A stretch of DNA of 64,000 bases from Gammaproteobacteria bacterium (GCA_029287575.1 JARFQW010000042.1:1-64000); one strand, 5' to 3'; counted from the first letter of the stretch, positions 7,851 through 18,549 are shown. Notes: generated by a model not told the origin, from the sequence alone. A program made the numbers and translations.

Positions 7851-8420
7851 TCACAACTCTTCGGTCCAGACCAGCAGCGTCCGGTCCCCTTCCACACGGG
7901 CGACGGCGAGCTCCACCTGGCCCGTCCACGCCAGAAACGCACTGATCTCCGCCTCGGAGATCACCTCGTAAAAGGTTGCATGACTCTGGAAGACGAGGGC
8001 GCCGGTATCCGCGACGAAGACGCCGACGTTCAGGTTTTCGTTGAGCTCGGCGGCGAATGCGGACAGATCCGCACTCGTGACGCCGGGCTGGGCGGGGAAG
8101 CGGCGGGTGACGACCAGCCGGTCCAGGCCTTCCGACTGCAGCACCGGGCTGATCGATGCCTGTAACGTGTCCGTGCCGGCCTCCACCGTAAGCGGGCCCG
8201 CCACCCGCACGCGGTAGCCGTGACCGAGGAGAAACCGGGCCAGGGGCTCAACGGCACTCTCGTCGCTCAGTCCGGACAGATCGAGCACACCGGCAGGAGG
8301 TCCCGGCGCCGGTGTCTGGGCAGGCTGCGGCGCCGCACAGGCGGCCGAGAGAGCAGCCAGGACCAGCGCCGCCCGGCGGCCCCATCCACGAGGCGTCATC
8401 AAAAATCTGCTAGCGTTCAT
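7851..8420 (-). CDS. Lipoprotein of unknown function
   Basis: 189 residues from ATG 8420 (ATG 8399, seven codons in, is possible). The signal sequence ends in a lipobox, Leu-Ser-Ala-Ala-Cys, followed by a Pro/Ala linker. The mature domain alternates strands and helices (Leu-Leu-Gly-His-Gly-Tyr-Arg-Val, then a long amphipathic helix, and a C-terminal strand ending Trp-Thr-Glu-Glu-Leu). It slightly recalls YbjN-like proteins but I cannot assign it. It is divergent from the SDR gene with a short 58-base gap. Confidence 0.7.
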   Translation of the reverse strand: MNASRFLMTPRGWGRRAALVLAALSAACAAPQPAQTPAPGPPAGVLDLSGLSDESAVEPLARFLLGHGYRVRVAGPLTVEAGTDTLQASISPVLQSEGLDRLVVTRRFPAQPGVTSADLSAFAAELNENLNVGVFVADTGALVFQSHATFYEVISEAEISAFLAWTGQVELAVARVEGDRTLLVWTEEL

Positions 8421-8478
8421 GTCTCGAAGGATACCGGCAAGCGGTCCGAAAGGGATCAGCGCTTGCAAGGAGTTAAGC

Positions 8479-9150
8479 ATGGGCGTTTGCGTCGTTACCG
8501 GTGCCAATCGCGGCATTGGCCTGGAATTGGCAAGGCAGCTGGCCAGCCGCGGAGAACGGGTGATAGCCGTATGCCGGCACACGTCCCCCGAGCTGGAGTC
8601 CGCGGGAGCCGTCATCGTGGACGGAATCGACGTGACGAAGCCGGACGATCTCCAGGCCCTGGCGGGACGCCTGGAAGGCGAGACCGTGAGCCTGCTGGTG
8701 AACAATGCGGGCGTCTTGTCGAGTCAGCGGCTCGGTGCCATCGACAACGATGCCATCGCGGCTATGGAGCATCAGTACCGGGTCAACAGTCTGGGGCCGC
8801 TGCTCGTGACCCAGGCACTGCGGCCGCTGCTGGCTGCCGGAAGCAAGGTGGGCATTGTGACGAGCCGGATGGGGTCGATCGCTGACAATACCTCGGGCGG
8901 GACCTACGGCTATCGCATGTCCAAGGCCGCCGTGAACGCGGCCGGCATGTCGCTCGCGCGGGACCTCGAGGACGAGGGGATTGCGGTGATTCTGCTGCAC
9001 CCGGGCTACGTGCGCACCGATATGACCGGCGGCTCGGGGCAGACTGAGCCCGCGGACGCGGCCGCCGGCCTGATCGCCCGGCTGGATGAACTCGATCTGG
9101 CCTCGAGCGGATCGTTCCGCCACGCGAACGGTGAGCACCTGCCCTGGTAG
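8479..9150 (+). CDS. Short-chain dehydrogenase/reductase (C-factor-like)
   Basis: 223 residues; ATG 8479 with AAGGAG about 7 bases upstream. The Rossmann motif Thr-Gly-Ala-Asn-Arg-Gly-Ile-Gly is near residue 7, Asn-Asn-Ala-Gly follows, and the active site Tyr-x3-Lys appears as Tyr-Arg-Met-Ser-Lys with a preceding Ser. The short length and Ser-Arg-Met-Gly-Ser-Ile pattern match the C-factor / CsgA-like SDR group. It should reduce a carbonyl with NAD(P)H; substrate unknown. Converges on pgl. Confidence 0.9.
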   Translation: MGVCVVTGANRGIGLELARQLASRGERVIAVCRHTSPELESAGAVIVDGIDVTKPDDLQALAGRLEGETVSLLVNNAGVLSSQRLGAIDNDAIAAMEHQYRVNSLGPLLVTQALRPLLAAGSKVGIVTSRMGSIADNTSGGTYGYRMSKAAVNAAGMSLARDLEDEGIAVILLHPGYVRTDMTGGSGQTEPADAAAGLIARLDELDLASSGSFRHANGEHLPW

Positions 9151-9172
9151 CGCGGACACGGAGACCCGGCCC

Positions 9173-9895
9173 TCAGAAACCGGGCGCCGCGCCCTCGTCC
9201 ATGAATACGTCCACGCCGGTTGGCGGCGTGACCAGCGCAGCCGGCAGACTCTGACCGTGGCGCCAGTGGGACACCGCGTCGCGTTTGGCTTCGCCGGTCA
9301 CCATGAACAGAACCTGGCGGGCCCGGGACAAGCGATGGGCACTCATGCTGATGCGCACCGGAGGCGGCTTGGGGGCGTCACGCACCACCAGGACGTCGGC
9401 CGCATCCGCCGACTCGCCCACGTCATGACCCGGGAACAGGCTGGCGGTGTGGCCGTCCGGACCCATCCCGAGCAGGACCAGGTCGAACTGCCGTATCGGA
9501 GCGAGCAGCTCCGCATAGACTGACGCGGCCGCCTCCGGAGTCGGCCCGTGCGGGACGGGGTGGATGTTCTTCCCGGGGATTGCGGACTCAGCGAGCCAGC
9601 TGTCCCTGGCCATGGTCTCGTTGCGGTCCGCGTGGCCCGGCGCCAGGTAGCGTTCGTCGCCGAACCAGATCTGCCAGCGATCGTCGCCGACGCCCATGTC
9701 CGCCAGGCGGGCATAGATGCCTCGCGGCGTATTGCCGCCGGCGAGCACGATATGAAATTCTCCCCTGGAAGCCAGCGCCTGATCGGCTCCGCCGACGATC
9801 GCGATCGCGGCCCTTTCGGTCAGTTCGTCAAGTCCCGGATATACATGCCAACGCGCCACGCTTGTTCCTCGTGTTTCTTGTTCTTGTCCTGACAA
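9173..9895 (-). CDS. pgl: 6-phosphogluconolactonase
   Basis: 240 residues. Hydrolyses 6-phospho-D-glucono-1,5-lactone to 6-phosphogluconate, the second step of the oxidative pentose phosphate pathway, in the cytosol. Family signatures are Ala-Gly-Gly-Asn-Thr-Pro near residue 51, Gly-Asp-Glu-Arg at about 79 and Leu-Leu-Gly-Met-Gly-Pro-Asp-Gly-His-Thr-Ala-Ser-Leu-Phe-Pro, all of the glucosamine-6-phosphate isomerase-like Pgl (DevB) type. It is the last gene of the minus-strand operon gnd-zwf-pgl, 15 bases behind zwf, which matches its function exactly. Confidence 0.96.
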   Translation of the reverse strand: MSGQEQETRGTSVARWHVYPGLDELTERAAIAIVGGADQALASRGEFHIVLAGGNTPRGIYARLADMGVGDDRWQIWFGDERYLAPGHADRNETMARDSWLAESAIPGKNIHPVPHGPTPEAAASVYAELLAPIRQFDLVLLGMGPDGHTASLFPGHDVGESADAADVLVVRDAPKPPPVRISMSAHRLSRARQVLFMVTGEAKRDAVSHWRHGQSLPAALVTPPTGVDVFMDEGAAPGF

Positions 9896-9910
9896 TCCCG
9901 TGGGGCGAGC

Positions 9911-11397
<1,487 letters not shown>

Positions 11398-11401
<4 letters not shown>

Positions 11402-12321
11402 GACTCATCGCCCTCCCGGGCAACGACCGCGTGGCCGCCAAACCCCTTGCGCATCATCGACAGAATTCGCGCGCCGTAGTCCCCGCCCCCCTGGCTGGCA
11501 TGGCGCATCATCACCGCGGCCCCGATGGCCGGTGCGGGTACGCCCTGCTCGATGGCTTCGATCACCGTCCAGCGGCCCTCCCCGGAGTCGGCAACGACCG
11601 GTTCAATGGATTCCAGCTCCTGGTCGTTGCGCAAAAAGTCCGCCGTGAGATCCAGCAGCCAGCTGCGAACCACGCTGCCGTGACGCCACATCTCTGCAAT
11701 GCCCGCCAGGTCCAGACCGAAATCCTCGCGCCCCTTCATCAGCGCGAAACCCTCCGCATAGGCCTGCATCATGCCGTACTCGATCCCGTTGTGGACCATT
11801 TTCACAAAGTGCCCGGAGCCCGGCGGGCCGCAATGCAGCCATCCCGAATCCGTGGCGGGCGCCAGCGTCTCAATGGCCGGCCGGACGGCGGCAAAGCTCC
11901 TGTCCGTGCCTCCCACCATGAGGGCGTAACCGTTCTCCCTTCCCCATACGCCGCCCGATACACCGGCATCCACGAAGCCGATGCCCAGGGAGGCGAGCTC
12001 CTGTGCGCGCCGCATGGAGTCCTTGAAGAGTGAGTTTGCGCCGTCGACCAGAGTGTCACCGGGCGCGAGCAAACCCTTGAGTTCGTCGATCGCGGCTTCG
12101 GTCACGTCGCCTGCCGGCAGCATGAGCCAGACGGTTCGAGGCGCGGCCAGAGCGGTCACCAGGTCTGCGACCGATTCCGGTGCCGAAAAACCGGCTTCGG
12201 CCGCCAGAGCGGCAACGGTCCCGGGATCGCGGTCGTACCCACGGACATCGTGACCCCCCGCGGCGAGCCGCAGGAGCATGTTGCCACCCATTTTTCCCAG
12301 ACCGATGATCCCCAGCTGCAT
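11398..12321 (-). CDS. gnd: 6-phosphogluconate dehydrogenase, decarboxylating (short type)
   Basis: 307 residues, the length of the short GntZ/YqeC type and not the 470-residue E. coli Gnd type. It converts 6-phosphogluconate to ribulose 5-phosphate and CO2. Visible are Gly-Leu-Gly-Lys-Met-Gly-Gly-Asn at the N-terminus, Tyr-Asp-Arg-Asp at the end of the second strand (an acidic residue there usually means NAD+ preference), Asp-Ala-Gly-Val-Ser-Gly-Gly, and the catalytic Lys in Phe-Val-Lys-Met-Val-His-Asn-Gly-Ile-Glu. ATG 12321 has GAAGGAG 6 bases upstream. First gene of the gnd-zwf-pgl operon; the 12322-12468 gap probably holds its promoter. Confidence 0.95.
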
Positions 12322-12468
12322 GGCTGACTCCTTCAGTGTGCAAGGCGATAAAGAATAGCCCACGGGGACGGCAGCGGCGGACGCCTTGCCCGCTGTGAGG
12401 ATGCTGTGGTGTGATTCACTCTCCGGCGACCCATCCGGCGCCGCAGGTCGCGAGCCGCGAAATCGCCC

Positions 12469-13215
12469 ATGACCGATTCGATGCCGATAGATCTGCCGGC
12501 GATCGTTGCCCATCGCGGCTGGGCGGCCCGCTATCCCGAGAACAGCCTGGCTGCCATCGAGGCGGCGATCTGGCTCGGACTGCGGTACGTGGAATTCGAT
12601 GTTCAGCTGACCGCGGACGGGGTGCCGGTGCTGTTTCACGATGTGTCGCTGGAGCGCATTACCGGCCGGCCGGGCCGAATCCTGGACACCCGGTGGGCGG
12701 ACCTGGCGCATCTGTCCACCGGAGAGCCCGGGCGGCTGGGAAACGCCTTTTCCCGAATTCGGCCGGCAACCCTCATGGACGCGGCGAACCTGCTGTCCCG
12801 TCATCCCGGCGTCACCGCCTTCGTGGAGATCAAGCCCGAGAGCCTGGCCCATTTCGGAAGCCATGCGGTCTGGGAGGCGTGCCGGCTGCCCGTCGGGGAA
12901 ATCCCGAGACCGGTCGTGACCTCGTTTGACCGCGCGATTCTGGAGCAGGTCAGAGCGGAACACCGCATCGCCTGGGTCCTGCCGGAGTACACCGATGCCA
13001 CCCTGGCGTCGGCCCGCCGGCTGGCCCCCCGGTACCTGTTCTGCAATGTCAAGCGCCTGCCTGCAGGCCCCCTGGCCGACGGGACCTGGGAGTGGGTGAT
13101 CTACGAGATCCGCACCGCCGCTGCGGCCCTTCGGCTCGGCGAGCGCGGCGCAGGCCTGGTCGAGGCGATGGATCCGGCCGCCCTGCTGGGCCGGCCCGCG
13201 GCCGACCGGCCCTGA
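12469..13215 (+). CDS. Glycerophosphodiester phosphodiesterase
   Basis: 248 residues. Hydrolyses glycerophosphodiesters to glycerol 3-phosphate and an alcohol. The GDPD signature is complete: Ala-His-Arg-Gly-Trp with Pro-Glu-Asn-Ser, then Glu-Phe-Asp-Val-Gln and Phe-His-Asp, which give the two catalytic histidines and the metal-binding acidic residues; a later Glu-Ile-Lys is the usual third site. There is no signal peptide, so it is a cytosolic UgpQ-like enzyme. It sits alone, divergent from gnd, and ends 100 bases before the ABC exporter. Confidence 0.94.
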   Translation: MTDSMPIDLPAIVAHRGWAARYPENSLAAIEAAIWLGLRYVEFDVQLTADGVPVLFHDVSLERITGRPGRILDTRWADLAHLSTGEPGRLGNAFSRIRPATLMDAANLLSRHPGVTAFVEIKPESLAHFGSHAVWEACRLPVGEIPRPVVTSFDRAILEQVRAEHRIAWVLPEYTDATLASARRLAPRYLFCNVKRLPAGPLADGTWEWVIYEIRTAAAALRLGERGAGLVEAMDPAALLGRPAADRP

Positions 13216-13315
13216 TCCGCTGCGGGCCCCCCGCCTGCGCTTGCGTATAATCCGGCCGGTCGAAGCGTGTCGCCCGGTGCGGCGCGCCGCACCCGAAGTC
13301 ACTTCAAGGGGCCCC

Positions 13316-15184
13316 ATGAGCGCACGCAGGACCGCCTCCGGCGGGGTTACAACCGATGCCGGCAGCGAGCGCGAACGCAGCCGGGACGTGCGTCCGCTGG
13401 CGGGGCTGGTGCCGTTCCTTGCCCCCTATCGGAGTCAGCTGTTCGCGGCCCTTGCGGCCCTGGTGCTGGCGGCGGCTGCCACCCTGAGTCTTCCGCTCGC
13501 CGTCCGCCAGATGATCGATTTCGGCTTCGGCGGGAACGATCCGGCATCCGTTGATCGCTACTTTTTTGTTCTGTTCGGGATCGCCGCCGCTCTCGCCGTT
13601 TTCACGGCCCTGCGCTACTACTACGTTTCGTGGCTGGGAGAACGGGTCGTGGCTGACATCCGCGATGCCGTGTTCTCCCACATGCTGCGTCTGAGCCCGT
13701 CATTTTTCGAAATGACCCGAACCGGCGAGGTGCTGTCCCGGCTCACCACCGACACGACGGTTCTGCAATCGGTGATCGGTTCCGGCGCCTCGATCGCGCT
13801 TCGAAATCTCTTCCTGCTCGCCGGCGGCCTGGTCATGCTGGTGCTTACCAGCCCGGGCCTCACGGGGCTGATCATCGGACTGATCGTGCTGGCGCTGTTG
13901 CCGCTGATCCTGTTCGGACGACGGGTACGATCCCTGTCCCGCGCCAGTCAGGACCGGATCGCTGACACCAGTGCCGTGGCAGGCGAGATCCTCGGCGCCA
14001 TGCCGACCGTCCAGGCATATACGCGCGAGGACTGGGAGCGGGCCCGCTTTCACGAGGCCGTGGAAGACTCCTTTGTCGCTGCCCGATCGAGGATCCGCGC
14101 AAGATCGCTGCTGACCGCGGTGGTGATTCTGTTCGTCTTCGGCTCCATCGTCATGGTGCTGTGGATGGGTGCGAAGTCGGTCATGGACGGAGACATGACC
14201 AGCGGCCAGCTCGGCCAGTTCGTGCTGTACGCCGTCCTGACATCGGGCGCCTTCGCGGCTCTCGCCGAGGTCTGGGGTGAGGTTCAACGGGCGGCAGGGG
14301 CCATGGAGCGGATCTCGGAATTACTCGCTGCCCAGCCGGAAATCAGTGACCCGGAGAAGCCCGTCGCACCGAAAGTGCCGCCCGGCGGTGCCGTTGCGCT
14401 GGAGAACGTTGCCTTTACCTACCCGTCCCGGCCGGGGCGGCCTGCCCTTGATCAAGTCAGCTTTGACGTGCCGGCCGGGTCCACCGTTGCGCTGGTGGGG
14501 CCGTCCGGCGCCGGCAAGAGCACGCTCTTTCAGCTGCTGCTGAGATTCTGGGCCCCGGATTCCGGGACGATCAGAATTGATGGCGTGGATATCGCAACCC
14601 TGCGGCTCTCCGATCTGCGGGAGCTGATCGGCATCGTGCCCCAGGAGACCGTGATCTTTTCGGCCAGCGCGGCGGACAACATTCGCTACGGCCGCCCCGG
14701 GGCCAGCGCCGGCGAAATCGAAGCTGCCGCGAGAGCCGCGGGTGCCCACGAGTTCCTATCCAACCTGCCCGAGGGCTACGAAAGCCACCTTGGCGAGCGC
14801 GGCGTCCGCCTGTCCGGCGGCCAGCGCCAGCGCCTGTCGATTGCGCGAGCCTTGTTGAGCAACCCGCCGCTGCTCCTCCTGGACGAGGCCACCAGCAGTC
14901 TGGACGCGGAGAGCGAACGGCAGGTCCAGGCGGCGCTCGAGCGCCTGATGGCCGACCGGACCACCCTGGTCATCGCCCATCGTCTGGCAACCGTGCGTAA
15001 AGCCGACCGGATTCTCGTCCTCGACGAAGGCCGGATCGTGGCCAGCGGCACCCACGACGAGCTGCTCGCGGCAGAAGGCCTGTATGCGCGGCTGGCTTCC
15101 CTGCAGTTCGACAGCCTGGACGCGCCGGCTCGGAGCACTACCGCCGGGCCGCCCCCGCCGGACCTTGCGGAGAGCGCGCCCTGA
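13316..15184 (+). CDS. ABC half-exporter (MsbA/LmrA-type, fused TMD-NBD)
   Basis: 622 residues from ATG 13316, with AAGGGG 4-5 bases upstream. About six membrane helices (residues 38-320) are followed by a nucleotide-binding domain with Walker A Gly395-Pro-Ser-Gly-Ala-Gly-Lys-Ser402, Q-loop Pro-Gln-Glu, signature Leu-Ser-Gly-Gly-Gln-Arg, Walker B Leu-Leu-Leu-Asp-Glu and the H-loop Ala-His-Arg. It should work as a homodimer that exports a lipid or amphipathic drug with ATP. The coding end runs 47 bases into the opposite-strand DoxX-like gene. No substrate can be assigned from context. Confidence 0.95.
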   Translation: MSARRTASGGVTTDAGSERERSRDVRPLAGLVPFLAPYRSQLFAALAALVLAAAATLSLPLAVRQMIDFGFGGNDPASVDRYFFVLFGIAAALAVFTALRYYYVSWLGERVVADIRDAVFSHMLRLSPSFFEMTRTGEVLSRLTTDTTVLQSVIGSGASIALRNLFLLAGGLVMLVLTSPGLTGLIIGLIVLALLPLILFGRRVRSLSRASQDRIADTSAVAGEILGAMPTVQAYTREDWERARFHEAVEDSFVAARSRIRARSLLTAVVILFVFGSIVMVLWMGAKSVMDGDMTSGQLGQFVLYAVLTSGAFAALAEVWGEVQRAAGAMERISELLAAQPEISDPEKPVAPKVPPGGAVALENVAFTYPSRPGRPALDQVSFDVPAGSTVALVGPSGAGKSTLFQLLLRFWAPDSGTIRIDGVDIATLRLSDLRELIGIVPQETVIFSASAADNIRYGRPGASAGEIEAAARAAGAHEFLSNLPEGYESHLGERGVRLSGGQRQRLSIARALLSNPPLLLLDEATSSLDAESERQVQAALERLMADRTTLVIAHRLATVRKADRILVLDEGRIVASGTHDELLAAEGLYARLASLQFDSLDAPARSTTAGPPPPDLAESAP

Positions 15185-15512
15185 GGGCCACCGCAAGCGT
15201 CAGCGCGGCCAGCAGCATGAGGTCCGGCGCCAGCGCCCGCCAGCCGTCGGCGAAAACGATGTGGGTGACTACCAGGAAGCCGGCCCCCAGTCCGAGCAGG
15301 ATCGCCCCGCCCCGGCGCCAGGGGGTCATCAGGACAAGCAGCGCGCCGAGCACCTCTGCCATTACCAGCAGGCCCGCCAGCCAGGCGGGATAGCCCCACA
15401 CGGCGAAGCTCGGGACCGTGTAGTCCCAGGCCGCTATTCGCCCGGCACCGCGGAGCAGAAACACGGCGGCGACCATGACCAGCGCCCAGCGCCGAACGAG
15501 TCTCGAAAGCAT
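15138..15512 (-). CDS. DoxX-like small membrane protein
   Basis: 124 residues with four hydrophobic segments (about 8-22, 42-63, 69-87, 92-111). The layout Trp-Leu-Ala-Gly-Leu-Leu-Val-x2-Glu-Val-Leu-Gly followed by Pro-Trp-Arg-Arg-Gly-Gly-Ala is that of DoxX/DoxX-like proteins, which sit in the inner membrane and often act with redox enzymes. Its ATG at 15510-15512 shares one base with the stop codon of the upstream hydrolase (TGATG), so it is probably translated by coupling. The 3' end overlaps the ABC exporter gene by 47 bases on the other strand. Confidence 0.75.
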   Translation of the reverse strand: MLSRLVRRWALVMVAAVFLLRGAGRIAAWDYTVPSFAVWGYPAWLAGLLVMAEVLGALLVLMTPWRRGGAILLGLGAGFLVVTHIVFADGWRALAPDLMLLAALTLAVALRARSPQGPAGAARR

Positions 15513-16498
15513 CAGAACGCCGTCCCGAAGACTTCGATAATGCGCCGGTCCGCCCAGGAAGCCGAACCGGGCCTGTCCACAAATCCGCAGTGGCCGCCGT
15601 GATCACAAACCTCGACGGTCAGGGAAGACGGCCGGGCCAGTTGGTCGAGGTCGGCGACCGGAATCACGGGATCATCCGCGGCTGCGAGAATGTGTGCCGT
15701 GGTGTCGATTGCGTCAAGCGCATCGCCGGTGATTGCGTATCCCCCAAGATAGGTCTCCAGATCCGGGTAGTCGGTATAGCCGGCGACAAAGAAGTCGGTC
15801 ATCTCGGTCAGGGAACGAAACCGGCCCAGATCGCCGAACGCGTACAGGCCGGGATGACTTGCGGCCTTCTTGCGCAATGATCGCCGCCACTTCGCGAGAA
15901 AATAGTGCCGGTAAACAAACCACCCCTGCTCCAGGGCGCCGAGTGTGGTCCGGGGATCCAGCACCGGACAAACCGCCACGACCCGGGCGAGCACCAGTCC
16001 ACTGCGCGAAGCCCGGGCCGCGACACGAAGGGCGAAGTTGCCTCCCAGGGAGAATCCGGCAAGGCACAGTGAACGGCCAGGATACCGCTCGGCGATGGCC
16101 TTGACGGCGCCCACCACCTCGGCAATCCGGTTGGAGTGAAACAGCCCTTCGTTGAGATGATGGCTGTCACCGTGATCGCGAAGATTCAGCCGCACAACCT
16201 CGTAGCCAGCCGCGTGCAGGGCTGCGGCTGCGGAGACCAGATAGAGCGAACGGGCGCTGCCTTCCCAGCCATGAATCAGCACGGCCAGCCTCCCATCGGG
16301 ATCGGCGGACGGCGTTTCCACGGCCAGCAGGCGCGTTCCGTCGCCACAATCGACAATGAGATCCCGCGACCTCGCCTCCAGCGGACCGATTTGCCCGGCC
16401 AGCCAGTAGCGGCGGAGTTTCAGGCTCGCCAGCACCGACTGGACATGGCCGTGACGAAGCGGCGGCGGCGGCGCAAACTTCCCCTCGGCGTCGATCAC
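15512..16498 (-). CDS. YheT-type alpha/beta hydrolase
   Basis: 328 residues. The start Pro-Pro-Pro-Leu-Arg-His-Gly-His-Val-Gln-Ser (residues 11-21) is the mark of the YheT/embryo-growth-associated hydrolase family. The catalytic machinery is present: oxyanion His-Gly-Trp-Glu-Gly-Ser, nucleophile Gly-Phe-Ser-Leu-Gly-Gly-Asn, acid in Ala-Asp-Asp-Pro-Val-Ile-Pro, and His in His-Gly-Gly-His-Cys-Gly-Phe. Family members are probable esterases; the natural substrate is not known. It is coupled to the DoxX-like gene behind it and follows the saccharopine-dehydrogenase-like gene by 12 bases, so this is part of a four-gene minus-strand run from 18389. Confidence 0.93.
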   Translation of the reverse strand: MIDAEGKFAPPPPLRHGHVQSVLASLKLRRYWLAGQIGPLEARSRDLIVDCGDGTRLLAVETPSADPDGRLAVLIHGWEGSARSLYLVSAAAALHAAGYEVVRLNLRDHGDSHHLNEGLFHSNRIAEVVGAVKAIAERYPGRSLCLAGFSLGGNFALRVAARASRSGLVLARVVAVCPVLDPRTTLGALEQGWFVYRHYFLAKWRRSLRKKAASHPGLYAFGDLGRFRSLTEMTDFFVAGYTDYPDLETYLGGYAITGDALDAIDTTAHILAAADDPVIPVADLDQLARPSSLTVEVCDHGGHCGFVDRPGSASWADRRIIEVFGTAF

Positions 16499-16510
16499 AG
16501 CGACCGCTGC

Positions 16511-17563
16511 CTAGCCCAGCTCGAACGCCCCGGACCCGGGCAACTGTGTCACGAAGTCGGTGCCCATCAGACGGGCGGGGGTCACATGACCGCTTGCCGT
16601 CTTGCCGGCCAGAAGTGCCGCAACGATTTCCAGCGATGCGGACACCGTTACGTCATAGCCGTTGGCGGTCCGGATTCGCCCCGTGACCGTCTTGCCCGCG
16701 GCATTGACGACCTCTCCCCAGACGGCCGTTGTCAGCTCGGCGCGCTGCGTCTCAGAGGGCCCGTGCACTCGCTTGTCTACCTGTGCCTTCATGAATTTCT
16801 GAACCAGCCCCAGACCCAGGAGGGGGCGAATCGCGTTCATTCGCTTGAGGCGCTTTACGAGATTGGGCGACGCCGGAATGTATACGTCGATGTCCGGGAT
16901 GCCGGTCGTGCGATAGGCAGTGGAAACGTCACCCCACGGAATGGTCATGGCCAGTTTCTCACCGTCGCCGAAATCGATGCGCCGGGTACGCCAGGCCAGC
17001 GGCACGGTTTGGAGTTCGCCGTGCCGACGCACCTTCCCGCCGCCCGCCAGCCCCTCCACCGAGGTCTTCGCGGTGCCCGGACTGAAACCCGACCGGGAAT
17101 CGAATCCCAGCGCCAGCTTGGTCGCGTCCGGGAGGGCGGAGGCCAGCTTCGCAGCCAGACAGTCCGTGGGCACCACATCGAAACCGGTGCCGGGGCACAG
17201 GAGCACGCCTCCGGAAGCAGCCGCCGGACCGAGTTCGTGGGCCAGCTCGAATACGGCGATCTCGCCGGTGATATCGAGGTAGTGGCTGCCGGCCTTGATA
17301 CAGGCCTCCATCATGGGCCGGGCCGTTGCCGAGAAAGGCCCGGCACAATGCAGCACGATCCCCATGCCGGCGATGCCCGACACCGAAGCCTCGGCATGAT
17401 CAAGGGAAAATACCCGATGCTCGAGCCCCAGTTCCTTGGCCAGTCCCGAGACCGCCGCATCGCTGCGCCCGGCCAGCACCGGCTGCATGCCGCGGGACGC
17501 GGCGGCCTGGGCGATGAGCCGTCCGGTGTACCCGTTGGCGCCATAAATCATCCACTGGGTCAT
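16511..17563 (-). CDS. Saccharopine dehydrogenase-like NAD(P)-binding oxidoreductase
   Basis: 350 residues; ATG 17563 sits one base after the stop of the preceding SDR. The N-terminus Ile-Tyr-Gly-Ala-Asn-Gly-Tyr-Thr-Gly is the Rossmann loop of the trans-acting enoyl reductase/SCCPDH group, and Tyr-Leu-Asp-Ile-Thr-Gly-Glu around residue 94 is a further family mark. Members act on membrane-associated or lipid substrates in mycobacteria; here the substrate is unknown. It is co-transcribed with an SDR and a YheT hydrolase, which suggests small-molecule or lipid metabolism. It is not lysine-pathway saccharopine dehydrogenase, because the C-terminal domain is short. Confidence 0.9.
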   Translation of the reverse strand: MTQWMIYGANGYTGRLIAQAAASRGMQPVLAGRSDAAVSGLAKELGLEHRVFSLDHAEASVSGIAGMGIVLHCAGPFSATARPMMEACIKAGSHYLDITGEIAVFELAHELGPAAASGGVLLCPGTGFDVVPTDCLAAKLASALPDATKLALGFDSRSGFSPGTAKTSVEGLAGGGKVRRHGELQTVPLAWRTRRIDFGDGEKLAMTIPWGDVSTAYRTTGIPDIDVYIPASPNLVKRLKRMNAIRPLLGLGLVQKFMKAQVDKRVHGPSETQRAELTTAVWGEVVNAAGKTVTGRIRTANGYDVTVSASLEIVAALLAGKTASGHVTPARLMGTDFVTQLPGSGAFELG

Positions 17564-17564
17564 G

Positions 17565-18389
17565 CTATGTCTCCGAGGTCGTTGTCTGGGCAGCCAGGAA
17601 GCGGGCGCTGCGTTTTTCCAGCAGGCGGAAATACCACTCCGGAGCGAAACGCTTGAGCGACAGCAGCCTGCGGCTTTCGGCGTGCGGCGCGAGCAGAAAG
17701 CGGCGCCGCGCCACCGCGGCATGAATCTCCTCGGCAATATCGTCGGCGCTCAGCGCCGACCGGGACATCGCCCGTTCGGCGAAGCCGCGGGCCGCTTCAG
17801 GTCCGCGAAAGGTCTCCAGAAGATTGGTGCGAAAAAAGGACGGGCACACCACGGTCACGCCAATTCCCCTGCCCGCGAGTTCCGTGCGCAGGCTTTCGGA
17901 GATCGAAATCACCGCCGCCTTGGAGGCATTGTACGCGGCCATGCCCGGCGCAGACACGAAGCCCGCCGCGGAAGCAATATTGATCACGTGGCCGGTCCGT
18001 GCTGTCAGCATGGGCAGAAACGTTCTGCTGACCCGAGCGACACCGAGAACATTGACCCCCAGGGTCCATTCCCAGACGTCCATGGTCGTGCGCTCCACGG
18101 TCCCCGCCGAGCCGACGCCGGCGTTGTTGACCAGGATATCCAGACCGCCCCACTCGGCAGCCAGCCGGTCGGCAGCCGCAGTGACCGCCTCGTCGTCGGT
18201 CACGTCCATCAATAGCGGCAAGCCCAGTCCTCCGAGGCTGTCGATTTCCGCGGCCGCTGTTTCCGCTTTGGCTGCCTCGATATCCGCCACCGCGACACGC
18301 CAGCCCCGGCGGGCCCATGCCCGGGCAACGGCAAGACCCAGTCCCTGGCCGCCCCCGGTCACGAGTATCCGGCCTGTCTTCGTCGTCAT
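17565..18389 (-). CDS. Short-chain dehydrogenase/reductase
   Basis: 274 residues from ATG 18389, which has GGGAGAA about 5 bases upstream. NAD(P)-binding Thr-Gly-Gly-Gly-Gln-Gly-Leu-Gly, Asn-Asn-Ala-Gly-Val-Gly, catalytic Ser in Ile-Ala-Ser-Ala-Ala-Gly and Tyr-Asn-Ala-Ser-Lys are all in place. A long C-terminal tail (about residues 240-274) ends in a basic helix, as in SDRs that associate with membranes. Substrate unknown. First gene of the minus-strand run SDR / saccharopine-DH-like / YheT / DoxX-like. Confidence 0.9.
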   Translation of the reverse strand: MTTKTGRILVTGGGQGLGLAVARAWARRGWRVAVADIEAAKAETAAAEIDSLGGLGLPLLMDVTDDEAVTAAADRLAAEWGGLDILVNNAGVGSAGTVERTTMDVWEWTLGVNVLGVARVSRTFLPMLTARTGHVINIASAAGFVSAPGMAAYNASKAAVISISESLRTELAGRGIGVTVVCPSFFRTNLLETFRGPEAARGFAERAMSRSALSADDIAEEIHAAVARRRFLLAPHAESRRLLSLKRFAPEWYFRLLEKRSARFLAAQTTTSET

Positions 18390-18519
18390 GTCATTCTCCC
18401 GATGGCTCACGCGCCGCGGCAAAGGCAGAGATGATGCCCGTCCTGACGCCGTGTGCAAGCCGCCGGACAACGCGTCGCGGTGCCGCCGGCGCCGGAGCCC
18501 CCCCCAGAAGGGGCCACGG

Positions 18520-18549
18520 TTGACACCCCGCAGCGGAGAAACCTATGGT
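18520..18549 (+). promoter_or_regulatory. Candidate sigma-70 promoter for the histidine phosphatase gene
   Basis: TTGACA (18520-18525), 18 bases, then TATGGT (18544-18549). The -35 is a perfect match and the -10 has four of six consensus bases. It lies 43 bases before the ATG at 18592, within the divergent gap between the SDR and the histidine phosphatase gene. The plus-strand run of genes up to about 25.5 kb could be served by it. Not proven; short consensus matches occur by chance. Confidence 0.45.
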
